Assembly: GCA_902767845.1 (NCBI GenBank)
Contig: CACXIV010000001.1
Location: forward strand, 62,001 to 126,000
Direction of reading: 5' to 3'
From: an uncultured Ruminococcus sp.
Lineage (GTDB): Bacteria; Bacillota; Clostridia; Oscillospirales; Acutalibacteraceae
DNA: 64,000 nucleotides
Below the pieces are notes generated by a model. It worked only from the letters and a program-made list of their open reading frames with translations, was not told where the DNA came from and did no database searches. Each line of letters starts with the position of its first letter. The first letter of the stretch is position 1. A program made the position numbers and the translations under genes. Shown piece after piece: positions 53,444 through 62,246 of the stretch.

Positions 53444-53695
53444 ATGAAGCTGTTAAACATCGGGTTCGGTAATCTTGTCAGCCTCGACAAGCTTGTCGCT
53501 GTCGCGGCGCCGGATTCCGCCCCCGTAAAACGAATCGTGCAGGAGGCAAAGGCAAACGGAATGCTCATAGATTCCACCTGCGGCAGAAAATGCAAGGCGG
53601 TGCTGATCTGCGAGAGCAATCACGTAGTGCTTTCGGCCGTTTCCTGCGAGACCATTCAGAACAGAGCTGAAGAAAGTGAGGACAAAGATGAGTGA
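53444..53695 (+). CDS. remA: RemA-like (DUF370) regulator
   Basis: This 83-residue protein contains the DUF370 stretch NIGFGNLVSLDKLVAV at residues 4-19 and VKRIVQEAKANGMLIDSTCGRK. Bacillus RemA regulates biofilm matrix genes and forms a ring that binds DNA. ATG 53444 is behind GAGGG. The frame extends upstream to 53336, but that part overlaps yicC and is a shadow. It sits between yicC and gmk, as in Bacillus. An acidic tail follows the conserved core. Confidence 0.92.
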   Translation: MKLLNIGFGNLVSLDKLVAVAAPDSAPVKRIVQEAKANGMLIDSTCGRKCKAVLICESNHVVLSAVSCETIQNRAEESEDKDE

Positions 53696-54251
53696 GAAAA
53701 TGGGTAGACTGGTTTTGTACTCGGGATGCTCGGGAGTAGGCAAGGGTACGATCCTTAAGGAGCTTATGAAAAGGGACGACAACATCAAGCTGTCCGTTTC
53801 AAATACAACAAGGGCTCCCAGACCCGACGAGGTCGACGGAGTTGATTATAACTTTGTCACAAAGGAAGAGTTTGAAAAGGTGATCGCAGAGGACGGTTAT
53901 CTTGAATACGCCAAATACTGCGACAATTATTACGGTACTCCCATCAAGCAGGTAAACGACATGCTTACCCGGGGCTACAACGTAGTGCTCGAGATCGAGG
54001 TAAAGGGAGGCCTCCAGGTAATGGAGAACTTCCCGAACATTTTGAGCATTTTCATCATGCCGCCGTCGCTCAAGGTCCTTGAGGAAAGACTCAGGGGCAG
54101 AGGAACAGAGGACGAGGACACTATCAAAAAGCGCCTCAAGGAGGCTGAGCATGAGCTCAAATACAAGGATCGCTACAAGCATATCGTGGTCAACGACAAG
54201 CTTGAGGACGCGATCGAGGAGATCCACAACATTATTTTAAACGGTAAGTAA
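53688..54251 (+). CDS. gmk: Guanylate kinase
   Basis: This enzyme phosphorylates GMP to GDP. The 187 residues have the P-loop YSGCSGVGKGT at about 9-19, in which a Cys replaces the usual Pro of the GPSGxGK pattern. They also have the GMP-binding stretch TTRAPRPDEVDGVDYNFV at about 38-55 and EIEVKGG at about 104. ATG 53688 has GAGGACAAAG upstream and overlaps the remA stop by eight bases, so coupling is likely. rpoZ follows after 13 bases. Confidence 0.96.
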   Translation: MSEKMGRLVLYSGCSGVGKGTILKELMKRDDNIKLSVSNTTRAPRPDEVDGVDYNFVTKEEFEKVIAEDGYLEYAKYCDNYYGTPIKQVNDMLTRGYNVVLEIEVKGGLQVMENFPNILSIFIMPPSLKVLEERLRGRGTEDEDTIKKRLKEAEHELKYKDRYKHIVVNDKLEDAIEEIHNIILNGK

Positions 54252-54264
54252 AAGGAGATTTATT

Positions 54265-54471
54265 ATGCACAAGGTTGACGTAGACGAGTTATTCCAGGGC
54301 AAGCAGAGCAAGTACGCGCTTGTTGTAGGCGTGTCCAAAAGAGCGAGAGAGATCACCCAGAAGTTTGAGGAGGAGGGCACCGTTACCGAGGATAAGCCCG
54401 TGCTCCTCGCTATTGACGAGATAAAAAATCACGACATAAGCATCCTTGAGCCGGACGAAGATGAGCTCTGA
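54265..54471 (+). CDS. rpoZ: RNA polymerase omega subunit
   Basis: Omega helps assemble the RNA polymerase beta' subunit. The 68 residues contain KYALVVGVSKRAREIT at about 16-31, the conserved omega segment, and KPVLLAIDEI at about 44. AAGGAG precedes ATG 54265. Its stop overlaps the priA start. The gene between gmk and priA follows the Firmicutes order, although coaBC, which is often here, is absent. Confidence 0.93.
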   Translation: MHKVDVDELFQGKQSKYALVVGVSKRAREITQKFEEEGTVTEDKPVLLAIDEIKNHDISILEPDEDEL

Positions 54472-56902
54472 TCCGATCGCCAAGATCGCGATCGAAAATA
54501 CCGCGTTCAGCTTTGACCGTGAATTTTCATACTCCGTACCCGAGGCTCTGCGGCAGGAATGTCAGGCAGGCAAGCGTGTGCTCGTGCCGTTCGGCAGGGG
54601 AAACCGCAGACGGCAGGGTATAATCACTGAGATCACGGAGCAGGAAGCGGACGTTTCCGAATTAAAGGAGCTGATCGCCGTGCTCGACAGCGAGCCGGTG
54701 CTGAGCCCCGAGCTGCTAAAAACCGCGCGCTTCATGAAGGAGCACTACTTTTGCACGCTTTACGAGGCGGTCAAGACCATGCTCCCGGCCGGCGTGAACT
54801 ACAGGCTCACAACGGTGTACGGAGTCAGGCTCAACGACGAGGGCTTTGACCTCAGCGACGAGGAACAGCGGCTTTACAATTACCTGCTTCAAAAAAAGAA
54901 GGCGGTAAAGCTCGACAGGATACTTGACGACTTCGGCTTTACGGACAGCACGGTTTTGGACAGGCTCGTCGAGCTCGGTCTGCTCTATAAATCCGACGAG
55001 GCGTTCAGGCGGATAAACGACGCGGTCATGAAGATGGCTGCGGTCAGCCCCGACGCCGACGAAGCGGCGGAAAAGCTCACCCCAAAGCAGAGCGAGGTGT
55101 TCGAGCTGATCAAAATGTCCGGCGGAGTTTCGGTCAAGGAGATACGCTATTTTACCGGCGTCACGACCTCGGTGATCGACGCGCTCCGAAAAAAGGGACT
55201 GATATATTTTTACGACGAAGAGGTTTTCAGGATCGACAGCCGCGTGCGCGACAGCGCCGCAGCGGAAATAACGCTTTCTGAGGAACAGCAGCGCGCCTGC
55301 GATGATCTGTACGCGGATTACATCGACAAAAAGCCCAGGGTGAGCCTTCTTTACGGAGTCACCGGCTCGGGCAAGACCAGCGTGTTCATGAAGCTGATCG
55401 AGCGCGTTATCGACCGCGACGAGGGCATAATCGTAATGGTTCCCGAGATCTCGCTGACGCCTCAGTTCGTGTCGCTTTTTTCGCGCAGGTTCGGCGACAA
55501 GATCGCGGTTTTCCACAGCGCGCTGTCGCTCGGAGAAAGGCTCGACGAGTACAAGCGCGTAAAAAAGGGCTTGGCAAAGATCGTGATCGGAACCCGCAGC
55601 GCGGTGTTCGCTCCGTTTAAAAAGACGGGGCTGATCATAATGGACGAGGAGCAGGAGTACAGCTATAAATCAGAGAGCTCTCCGCGCTATCACGCGCGCG
55701 AGATCGCGATGTTCCGCTGCGCTCAGAGCAACGGGCTGCTCGTGCTCAGCTCAGCAACCCCCGGCGTAGAGAGCTATTACTACGCCAAAACAGGCAGATA
55801 TTCGCTCAACGTACTGACAAAGCGCTTCGGCAGCGCGGTGCTGCCCGAGGTGATCACGGCGGATATGAACGCGGAGCTTCAAAACGGCAACGCCACGGGC
55901 TTTTCCGACGTTCTGCTGCAAAATATCGAATACAATCTCGAGCACGGCAATCAGAGCATACTGCTGCTCAACCGCAGGGGACACAATTCCTTTGTCACCT
56001 GCTCAAGGTGCGGCGACGCCATGACCTGCCCCAACTGCTCGATATCGCTTACATACCACAGCCGCAACAACCGCCTTATGTGCCACTACTGCGGCTATTC
56101 CGTACCTTTTACCGGCGAGTGCGCCACCTGTCACAGCCGCTCGCTGAGGCTCGGAGGAACGGGCACCCAAAAGGCGGAAAAGGATATCGCCGAGATATTC
56201 CCCGAGGCGAGGATACTGCGAATGGACACCGACGCGGCGTCCTCAAAATCCGCTTACGAGAAGATGATCACAGCGTTCTCAAACGGCGAGTACGATATCC
56301 TCGTAGGCACTCAGATGGTCGCAAAGGGACTCGATTTTCCGAACGTAACGCTCGTGGGCGTGCTCAACACCGACCACGCGCTGTACGCGGACGATTACCG
56401 CAGCTATGAGCGCGCCTTTTCTCTGCTGACTCAGGTGGTCGGCAGAAGCGGAAGGGGAGAGCGCCGGGGGATCGCCGTTATCCAGTCCTTCACCCCGGAC
56501 AACCTGATAATCTCTATGGCGGCAAGGCAGGATTACGACGCCTTTTTCGACACCGAGATCAAGATCAGAAAGGCTATGCTTTATCCGCCGTTCGCCGATA
56601 TTTGCCTGATAGGCTTTGTCGGCGCCGATCAGAAAAAGACGCTCAACGCGGCGAAGGACTTTTTGTCCGAGTTCGCTAAGCTGGCCGAGAACGAATACCC
56701 AACGCTCCCGATCAGGGTGCTGGGACCATCTCCGGCTCTCGTGATAAAGGTTAGCAATAAATACAGATACAAGCTTATAATAAAATGCAAGAATAACCGC
56801 GCGTTCAGGGAGCTGCTCTCAAGGGTGCTTGTCAGCTTCGGAACAAGCCGCGGACACGCGGACGTCACCGCCTACGCGGATATGAACGCGCTCGTATGTT
56901 AA
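54461..56902 (+). CDS. priA: Primosomal helicase PriA
   Basis: PriA restarts stalled replication by loading DnaC at forks. The 813 residues have an N-terminal DNA-binding domain (about 1-110), a helicase core with Walker A GVTGSGKTS at about 300 and a DEEQEYSYK box (usually DEEH in Bacillus). An eight-Cys zinc region lies at about 514-560, including CSRCGDAMTCPNC. The QVVGRSGRGERRG motif VI is at about 660. ATG 54461 overlaps the rpoZ end; TTG 54446 is an alternative. The variant DEEQ box should be compared with relatives. Confidence 0.95.
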   Translation: MSSDPIAKIAIENTAFSFDREFSYSVPEALRQECQAGKRVLVPFGRGNRRRQGIITEITEQEADVSELKELIAVLDSEPVLSPELLKTARFMKEHYFCTLYEAVKTMLPAGVNYRLTTVYGVRLNDEGFDLSDEEQRLYNYLLQKKKAVKLDRILDDFGFTDSTVLDRLVELGLLYKSDEAFRRINDAVMKMAAVSPDADEAAEKLTPKQSEVFELIKMSGGVSVKEIRYFTGVTTSVIDALRKKGLIYFYDEEVFRIDSRVRDSAAAEITLSEEQQRACDDLYADYIDKKPRVSLLYGVTGSGKTSVFMKLIERVIDRDEGIIVMVPEISLTPQFVSLFSRRFGDKIAVFHSALSLGERLDEYKRVKKGLAKIVIGTRSAVFAPFKKTGLIIMDEEQEYSYKSESSPRYHAREIAMFRCAQSNGLLVLSSATPGVESYYYAKTGRYSLNVLTKRFGSAVLPEVITADMNAELQNGNATGFSDVLLQNIEYNLEHGNQSILLLNRRGHNSFVTCSRCGDAMTCPNCSISLTYHSRNNRLMCHYCGYSVPFTGECATCHSRSLRLGGTGTQKAEKDIAEIFPEARILRMDTDAASSKSAYEKMITAFSNGEYDILVGTQMVAKGLDFPNVTLVGVLNTDHALYADDYRSYERAFSLLTQVVGRSGRGERRGIAVIQSFTPDNLIISMAARQDYDAFFDTEIKIRKAMLYPPFADICLIGFVGADQKKTLNAAKDFLSEFAKLAENEYPTLPIRVLGPSPALVIKVSNKYRYKLIIKCKNNRAFRELLSRVLVSFGTSRGHADVTAYADMNALVC

Positions 56903-56941
56903 GGGCAGCGGAGGCAAACCGCTGCTTTAAGGAGATATAAA

Positions 56942-57427
56942 ATGGCAATCAGAAATATTGTAAAGGACGGCGACCCGATCCTTAAAAAGAAATGCCGTCC
57001 CGTAGAAAAATTCGATCAAAAGCTGGCTGTCCTGCTCGACGATATGGCGGAGACCATGCACATGGCAAACGGCGTAGGCCTTGCCGCTCCGCAGGTAGGA
57101 ATGCTCAGAAGAGTAGTTGTTATCGACGTCGGCGAGGGCGTGATCGAGCTTGTCAACCCCAAGATAGTCGCATACAGCGGCAAGCAGGAGGGGCTGGAGG
57201 GCTGCCTGTCATTCCCCGGCGAATGGGGTCTGGCGACCCGCCCTAACTATGTAAAGGTCAGGGCTCAGGACAGAAACGGAGACGAGTTTGAGATCGACGG
57301 CGAGGAGCTGCTCGCAAGGGCTTTCTGCCACGAGATCGACCACCTCAACGGCGTTGTGTTCAAGGACGTAGTCGACAGAATGCTCTCCGCCGCCGAAATA
57401 GAAGAAATGGAAAGAAATCAAAAATGA
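56942..57427 (+). CDS. def: Peptide deformylase
   Basis: Def removes the formyl group from nascent proteins. The 161 residues contain the three motifs: GVGLAAPQVG at about 43-52, EGCLSFP at about 88-94 (metal-binding Cys) and HEIDHLNG at about 131-138 (HExxH). It begins 39 bases after priA with a good ribosome site, AAGGAG. fmt follows with an ATGA overlap at 57424-57427. Confidence 0.97.
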   Translation: MAIRNIVKDGDPILKKKCRPVEKFDQKLAVLLDDMAETMHMANGVGLAAPQVGMLRRVVVIDVGEGVIELVNPKIVAYSGKQEGLEGCLSFPGEWGLATRPNYVKVRAQDRNGDEFEIDGEELLARAFCHEIDHLNGVVFKDVVDRMLSAAEIEEMERNQK

Positions 57428-58341
57428 AGATAGTATATATGGGTACGCCCGACTTCGCCGTACCCGCGCTGAAAAAACTCGCAGGATCAGAGGAGCACTC
57501 GGTGATCGCGGTCTTTACTCAGCCTGACAAGCCGAGAGGCAGGAAGATGATCCTCACCCCTCCCGACGTTAAGGTCTGCGCTCAGCAGCTCGGTATCCCG
57601 GTGTATCAGCCGGCTTCCATGAGGACAGAGGAAGCGTATGGTTCTTTGAAAGAATTAAACCCCGACGTTATCGTGGTTGCCGCTTACGGACAGATCCTTC
57701 CCAAAGCCGTTCTTGATCTGCCTAAATACGGCTGCGTAAATATCCACGGCTCGCTGCTGCCAAAGTACCGCGGAGCCGCGCCTATCCAGCAGAGCGTGCT
57801 CGACGGCGAGAAGATCACCGGCGTAACGACAATGCTCATGGACGTCGGACTCGACACCGGCGATATCCTGCAAACTGCTCAGACCGAGATAGGTGAGAAC
57901 GAGACCTCAGGCGAGCTTTTCGACCGTCTCGCGCTGCTCGGAGGCGAGCTTATCATAAAAACGCTCGCCGCGCTCGAAAACGGAACGGTCACTCCGCAAA
58001 AGCAGGACGATTCCCTCGCGACCCATACGTCAAAAATTGACAAGGCGCTGTGTCCTGTGGATTTTAATAAAACCTCAAACGAGGTTCACAATAAGGTAAG
58101 AGGGCTCAATCCGTGGCCGGTCGCCTCGGCGATAATTGCCGGCAAACGCGTAAAGGTCTATTCTACAAGGCTTTGCGACAGATCGGGCGAGCCCGGTACG
58201 ATCCTGAGCCTTAAGCCCCTGATAATCGCCTGCGGCAGCGGCTCGGTAGAACTCAGGGAGCTTCAGCCCGAAGGCAAAAAGCGAATGACCGCGGAAGCGT
58301 TTGTCGCCGGTCATAAGCTGAATATAGGAGATCGCCTGTAA
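57424..58341 (+). CDS. fmt: Methionyl-tRNA formyltransferase
   Basis: Fmt formylates the initiator Met-tRNA. The 305 residues have IVYMGTPDFAVPAL at residues 3-16, the formyl-tetrahydrofolate binding motif GCVNIHGSLLPKYRGAAPIQ at about 101-120 and the C-terminal domain (about 205-300). Its start overlaps the def stop by four bases, the standard def-fmt pair. A zinc metallopeptidase gene follows at 58402, with a 60-base gap. Confidence 0.97.
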   Translation: MKIVYMGTPDFAVPALKKLAGSEEHSVIAVFTQPDKPRGRKMILTPPDVKVCAQQLGIPVYQPASMRTEEAYGSLKELNPDVIVVAAYGQILPKAVLDLPKYGCVNIHGSLLPKYRGAAPIQQSVLDGEKITGVTTMLMDVGLDTGDILQTAQTEIGENETSGELFDRLALLGGELIIKTLAALENGTVTPQKQDDSLATHTSKIDKALCPVDFNKTSNEVHNKVRGLNPWPVASAIIAGKRVKVYSTRLCDRSGEPGTILSLKPLIIACGSGSVELRELQPEGKKRMTAEAFVAGHKLNIGDRL

Positions 58342-58401
58342 CAGCGATCCCGCGGCTTCTCAGGGAATCTAATGCCCGTTTTTTGAACACAGGAGGTAAT
58401 T

Positions 58402-59103
58402 ATGCGGTTTTTATACGGCTTTGACTACACATATTTAATTTTCATAGTGCCGTGCATCATTCTTTCTCTGGTCTGCCAGATAAGAGTGAAGTCGGCTTTT
58501 TCAAGGTATTCAAAGGTGCGCAATTCGCGCAATATGACAGGCGCTCAGGCGGCTGAGTATGTGCTTAGGCAAAACGGCGTGACCGGAGTGCGCATCGAGC
58601 ATGTTGCCGGTTCGCTGTCAGACCACTTTGACCCGAGGTCAAATACCATCAGACTTTCCGATACGGTATACGGCTCCGCGTCGGTTGCGGCTGTCGGAGT
58701 CGCGGCTCACGAGGCCGGTCACGCTGTACAGCACGCCCAAAATTATATCCCCAACAAAATCAGGGGAGCTATCCTTCCGGCGGCGCGCGTTGGCTCAACG
58801 CTGAGCTGGATATTCATTATGTTTGGCTTGATCTTTTACTACCGCGTGGGCACGGCGCTGCTCTACGTCGGAATAATCCTTTTTTCGGCGTCGGTGCTTT
58901 TTACCTTGGCAACGTTGCCGGTAGAGTTCGACGCGTCAAGACGAGCGCTAAAGACATTCAGAGATACAAACCTGCTGCCTCCTGAGGAATACAGCGGAGC
59001 GAGAAGCGTGCTTCGGGCGGCGGCGATGACATACGTAGCGGCGGCGGTCACGGCAATCATGCAGCTTTTGAGGCTGGTGCTGATCGCGCGGCGAAGAAAT
59101 TAA
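58402..59103 (+). CDS. YugP-like neutral zinc metallopeptidase
   Basis: This 233-residue membrane protein has a first helix at about 10-27, the zinc motif AAHEAGHAVQHA at about 109 (HExxH), then a second and third membrane segment (about 132-175) and a final helical region. EFDAS at about 174 probably supplies the third zinc ligand. It matches the YugP/Peptidase_membr type (PF04298), which is uncharacterised. A neighbouring position between fmt and rsmB is common in Clostridia. GAGGTAATT precedes ATG 58402. Confidence 0.9.
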   Translation: MRFLYGFDYTYLIFIVPCIILSLVCQIRVKSAFSRYSKVRNSRNMTGAQAAEYVLRQNGVTGVRIEHVAGSLSDHFDPRSNTIRLSDTVYGSASVAAVGVAAHEAGHAVQHAQNYIPNKIRGAILPAARVGSTLSWIFIMFGLIFYYRVGTALLYVGIILFSASVLFTLATLPVEFDASRRALKTFRDTNLLPPEEYSGARSVLRAAAMTYVAAAVTAIMQLLRLVLIARRRN

Positions 59104-59124
59104 AAGGAATAAAAGGAAATTCAA

Positions 59125-60456
59125 ATGGCCGATCCGAGAAACATCGCCCTTGGGGTACTGCTGAAAATTGAAAACGACAACGCGTACTCCAACCTCGCGC
59201 TGAATAACGCCGCGAGGGAGAACAGGCTCGATCCCCGTGACAGCTCGTTCGTCTCGGCGCTTGTTTACGGAGTGCTGGAGCGTAAGCTCACGCTTGACTA
59301 CATCATCAGGCAATATTCTAAAATTCCATTAAGGAAAATTGAATCAAAAACAAAACAGATACTCCGCCTCGGTGTGCTGCAGTTGCTTTTTATGGACAAG
59401 ATCCCCGAAAGCGCCGCGGTCAACGAGAGCGTCAACCTCGCGAAAAAGCATAAGCTTCAAAAATCCGCCGGCTTCATAAACGGAGTCCTGCGCAGCATAA
59501 CCCGCGCCGAGGTCAAGTATACCCTGCCAGACAAAAGCGACGCGGAATACTATTACAGCGTCAAATATTCCGTTCCGCGAGGTCTGGTAAAGCTTTGGAT
59601 CGACTCCTACGGCGAATCAAACGCCGTGGAGCTTTTCAAAAGCCTCAGCGGCAGGCCGAAGCTCTGCGCGAGGGTTAACACACTTAAAACCGATACCGAC
59701 AGCCTTATTTCTATCCTCGAGAAAGAGGGAGCGAAGGCGGAGCGCTCGAGTTTGCTGAAAAACGCGGTCTGCCTAAATAACACCGGTTCTATCGAAAGAC
59801 TCGGCGCTTACAAAAGCGGACTGTTCCATATTCAGGATCTGTCCTCGCAGCTATGCGTGGATATCCTCGACCCCAAGCCGAGGGACATAATGCTCGACGT
59901 CTGTTCCGCTCCGGGAGGCAAAAGCTTCACGGCGGCTCAGTACATGGAGAACCGCGGCAAGATCTTCGCCTGCGACCTGTACGATCATAAGCTTAGGCTG
60001 ATCAACGACGGCGCAAAAAGACTCGGCGCAGGAATTATACATACATTAAAGCGCGACGGCGCGAACGGCGCCGTGCTTCCGCTCGCGGACAGGATACTTT
60101 GCGACGTTCCGTGCAGCGGACTCGGGATACTCTCGCGCAAGCCCGAGATCAGGTACAAGGAGGATCTCATCGGCAGCGACCTGCCCGAGCTTCAGTACGC
60201 GATACTCTGCAACAGCGCGAAGAGCTTAGCCGTCGGCGGTAGACTGGTCTACTCCACCTGTACGCTGAATCCCGAGGAGAACAACCGTAACGCGGCTAAG
60301 TTCCTCAAGGAACACCCGGATTTTGCCGGAGTGAAATTAGAGCTGCCAAACGGCGTTGAGCGCATGGTCGGCGAGCGCGAGTACGAGATCACACTTTCGC
60401 CGCACAGAGCCGGCACCGACGGCTTTTACGCGGCGGCGTTTACGAGGAGGGCTTAA
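59125..60456 (+). CDS. rsmB: 16S rRNA (cytosine-967-C5)-methyltransferase RsmB
   Basis: RsmB methylates C967 of 16S rRNA. The 443 residues have an N-terminal NusB-like domain (about 1-140) and a Rossmann core with DVCSAPGGKS at about 258. The catalytic DVPCSGLG lies at about 327 and the second Cys motif YSTCTLNPEENN at about 374. GGAAAT precedes ATG 59125. It is followed by rlmN with one base between. Confidence 0.95.
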   Translation: MADPRNIALGVLLKIENDNAYSNLALNNAARENRLDPRDSSFVSALVYGVLERKLTLDYIIRQYSKIPLRKIESKTKQILRLGVLQLLFMDKIPESAAVNESVNLAKKHKLQKSAGFINGVLRSITRAEVKYTLPDKSDAEYYYSVKYSVPRGLVKLWIDSYGESNAVELFKSLSGRPKLCARVNTLKTDTDSLISILEKEGAKAERSSLLKNAVCLNNTGSIERLGAYKSGLFHIQDLSSQLCVDILDPKPRDIMLDVCSAPGGKSFTAAQYMENRGKIFACDLYDHKLRLINDGAKRLGAGIIHTLKRDGANGAVLPLADRILCDVPCSGLGILSRKPEIRYKEDLIGSDLPELQYAILCNSAKSLAVGGRLVYSTCTLNPEENNRNAAKFLKEHPDFAGVKLELPNGVERMVGEREYEITLSPHRAGTDGFYAAAFTRRA

Positions 60457-60457
60457 A

Positions 60458-61501
60458 ATGAGCTCCGTGGTCGATATAAAATCGCTTACGTCCGACGAGC
60501 TTAAAGCGTTTCTTACAGAGAACGGCTTTAAGGCGTTTAGGGCTAAGCAGGTAGAAGATTGGCTTAAAAAGGGCGTTTTGTCCTTTGACGAGATGAAAAA
60601 CCTCCCGTCTGAATTAAAAGACTTTTTAAAAACAAGATGTTACATTTCTGTTGCATATATTGAAAAAAAGCTCAAATCAAGGTATGATAAAACAGTAAAG
60701 TACCTTTTTGCGCTTCGCGACGGCGAATATGTCGAGAGCGTTGTGATGAGCTACAGACACGGGATGTCTATGTGCATTTCCACTCAGGTGGGCTGCAAAA
60801 TGGGCTGTACCTTCTGCGCCACGGGCAAAAGCGGCTTTTCGCGCGATCTTACCGCGTCGGAAATGCTTGCCCAGATCGAGGCGGCGCAAAGGGATCTTGA
60901 CATAAGGATCTCAAACGTCGTTTTGATGGGGATGGGCGAGCCGCTCGATAATTTCGACAACGTGCTGCGCTTCCTCGAGCTCGTCACCTCCGAGCAGAGC
61001 CTGAACATAGGCGCTCGGCACATCACGCTTTCGACCTGCGGCATCGTTCCGAGGATATACGAGCTTGCCCGACATGATCTGCAGATCAATTTAGCTGTTT
61101 CGCTCCACGCGCCGAACAACGAGATCAGGCGTAAGACCATGCCTGTCGCAAGGGCGTACCCTATGGACGAGCTCATAAAGGCGTGCCGCGATTACTTTGA
61201 TACGACCGGCAGGCGCGTGACTTTTGAATACGCGCTCATCAGCGGCGTTAACGACGGCGACGACCACGCGCGCGAGCTCGCGCAGAGGCTCAAGGGTATG
61301 AACTGCCACGTTAATTTGATCCCCGTTAACTCGGTCGAGGGTGCGGGCTACACTAAAAGCGATATTAAAAGACAGCAGTCTTTTGTAAATATACTTGCCG
61401 CAAAGGGAATCGCGGCAACCGTAAGACGGACGCTGGGCAGCGACATAAACGCTTCCTGCGGCCAGCTAAAGAGAAATCATAAAAGTAAGGAGGATAAATA
61501 A
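60458..61501 (+). CDS. rlmN: Dual-specificity rRNA/tRNA adenine-C2 methyltransferase RlmN
   Basis: RlmN methylates A2503 of 23S rRNA and A37 of tRNA by a radical mechanism. The 347 residues have the cluster motif GCKMGCTFC (C-x3-C-x2-C) at about 112 and the MGMGEPLDN segment at about 157. The mechanistic Cys appears in SCGQ near residue 336. ATG 60458 has AGGAGGG upstream; the frame open from 60356 is a shadow of rsmB. It ends one base before prpC. Confidence 0.96.
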   Translation: MSSVVDIKSLTSDELKAFLTENGFKAFRAKQVEDWLKKGVLSFDEMKNLPSELKDFLKTRCYISVAYIEKKLKSRYDKTVKYLFALRDGEYVESVVMSYRHGMSMCISTQVGCKMGCTFCATGKSGFSRDLTASEMLAQIEAAQRDLDIRISNVVLMGMGEPLDNFDNVLRFLELVTSEQSLNIGARHITLSTCGIVPRIYELARHDLQINLAVSLHAPNNEIRRKTMPVARAYPMDELIKACRDYFDTTGRRVTFEYALISGVNDGDDHARELAQRLKGMNCHVNLIPVNSVEGAGYTKSDIKRQQSFVNILAAKGIAATVRRTLGSDINASCGQLKRNHKSKEDK

Positions 61502-61502
61502 C

Positions 61503-62228
61503 TTGGAAGTATTCAGCAAGAGCGATATCGGGCTTGTCCGGACTCAGAACCAGGACGATTTTCGCTTCGGAGTTATTTCTCCAAGCTGCGTATGGGCAGT
61601 GGTATGCGACGGTATGGGCGGCGCCAACGGCGGCAACATAGCCAGCGCTGCCGCGGCTCAGTACATCAGCACAAAAATTACGGATTTATATAAGGACGAT
61701 ATGACCAAGGATCAGATCGGGGAGCTCATGGCGGAGATAGTGATGAACGCCAACCTAAAGATCTTTGAGCTTGCCTCAAAGGATCCCGAGCTCGCCGGAA
61801 TGGGCACCACCTGTGAGTTTGTCTTTGTAAAGGACACCACGGTACACGTCGTCCACGTCGGAGACAGCCGCACATACGCCATCCGCGGCGGCAAGATCAA
61901 GCAGCTTACCGAGGATCACTCGGTGGTTCAGGAGATGGTGCGGCGCGGCGAGCTCACCTACGACGAGGCGCAGAACCATCCCAACAAAAACTTCATCACC
62001 AGAGCGCTGGGCATTAAGCCCTCCGTAAGGCTCGACTACATAGAGGCGAACTTCATCTACGGAGACGTGCTTTTGATTTGCACAGACGGACTTTCAAACT
62101 GCGTATCCACAGGCGATATGGTAAAGATATGCCACGAAAACCGCGGCGACGGTCTTATCAACAAGCTTGTTGAGTGCGCCAAAAAGGGCGGCGGCTCAGA
62201 CAATATCACCGCCACTGTAATTTACTGA
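61503..62228 (+). CDS. prpC: PP2C-type serine/threonine phosphatase PrpC
   Basis: PrpC dephosphorylates proteins phosphorylated by the PrkC kinase next to it. The 241 residues have the PP2C metal motifs: RTQNQDDF at about 13-20, VCDGMGGANGG at about 35-45, HVGDSRTY at about 118-125 and GGGSDNITA at about 229-237. The start is TTG 61503 with AAGGAGG upstream. It is coupled to rlmN and followed after 18 bases by prkC, the usual pair. Confidence 0.95.
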   Translation: MEVFSKSDIGLVRTQNQDDFRFGVISPSCVWAVVCDGMGGANGGNIASAAAAQYISTKITDLYKDDMTKDQIGELMAEIVMNANLKIFELASKDPELAGMGTTCEFVFVKDTTVHVVHVGDSRTYAIRGGKIKQLTEDHSVVQEMVRRGELTYDEAQNHPNKNFITRALGIKPSVRLDYIEANFIYGDVLLICTDGLSNCVSTGDMVKICHENRGDGLINKLVECAKKGGGSDNITATVIY

Positions 62229-62246
62229 GGAAGGAAGGCTTAGGTT

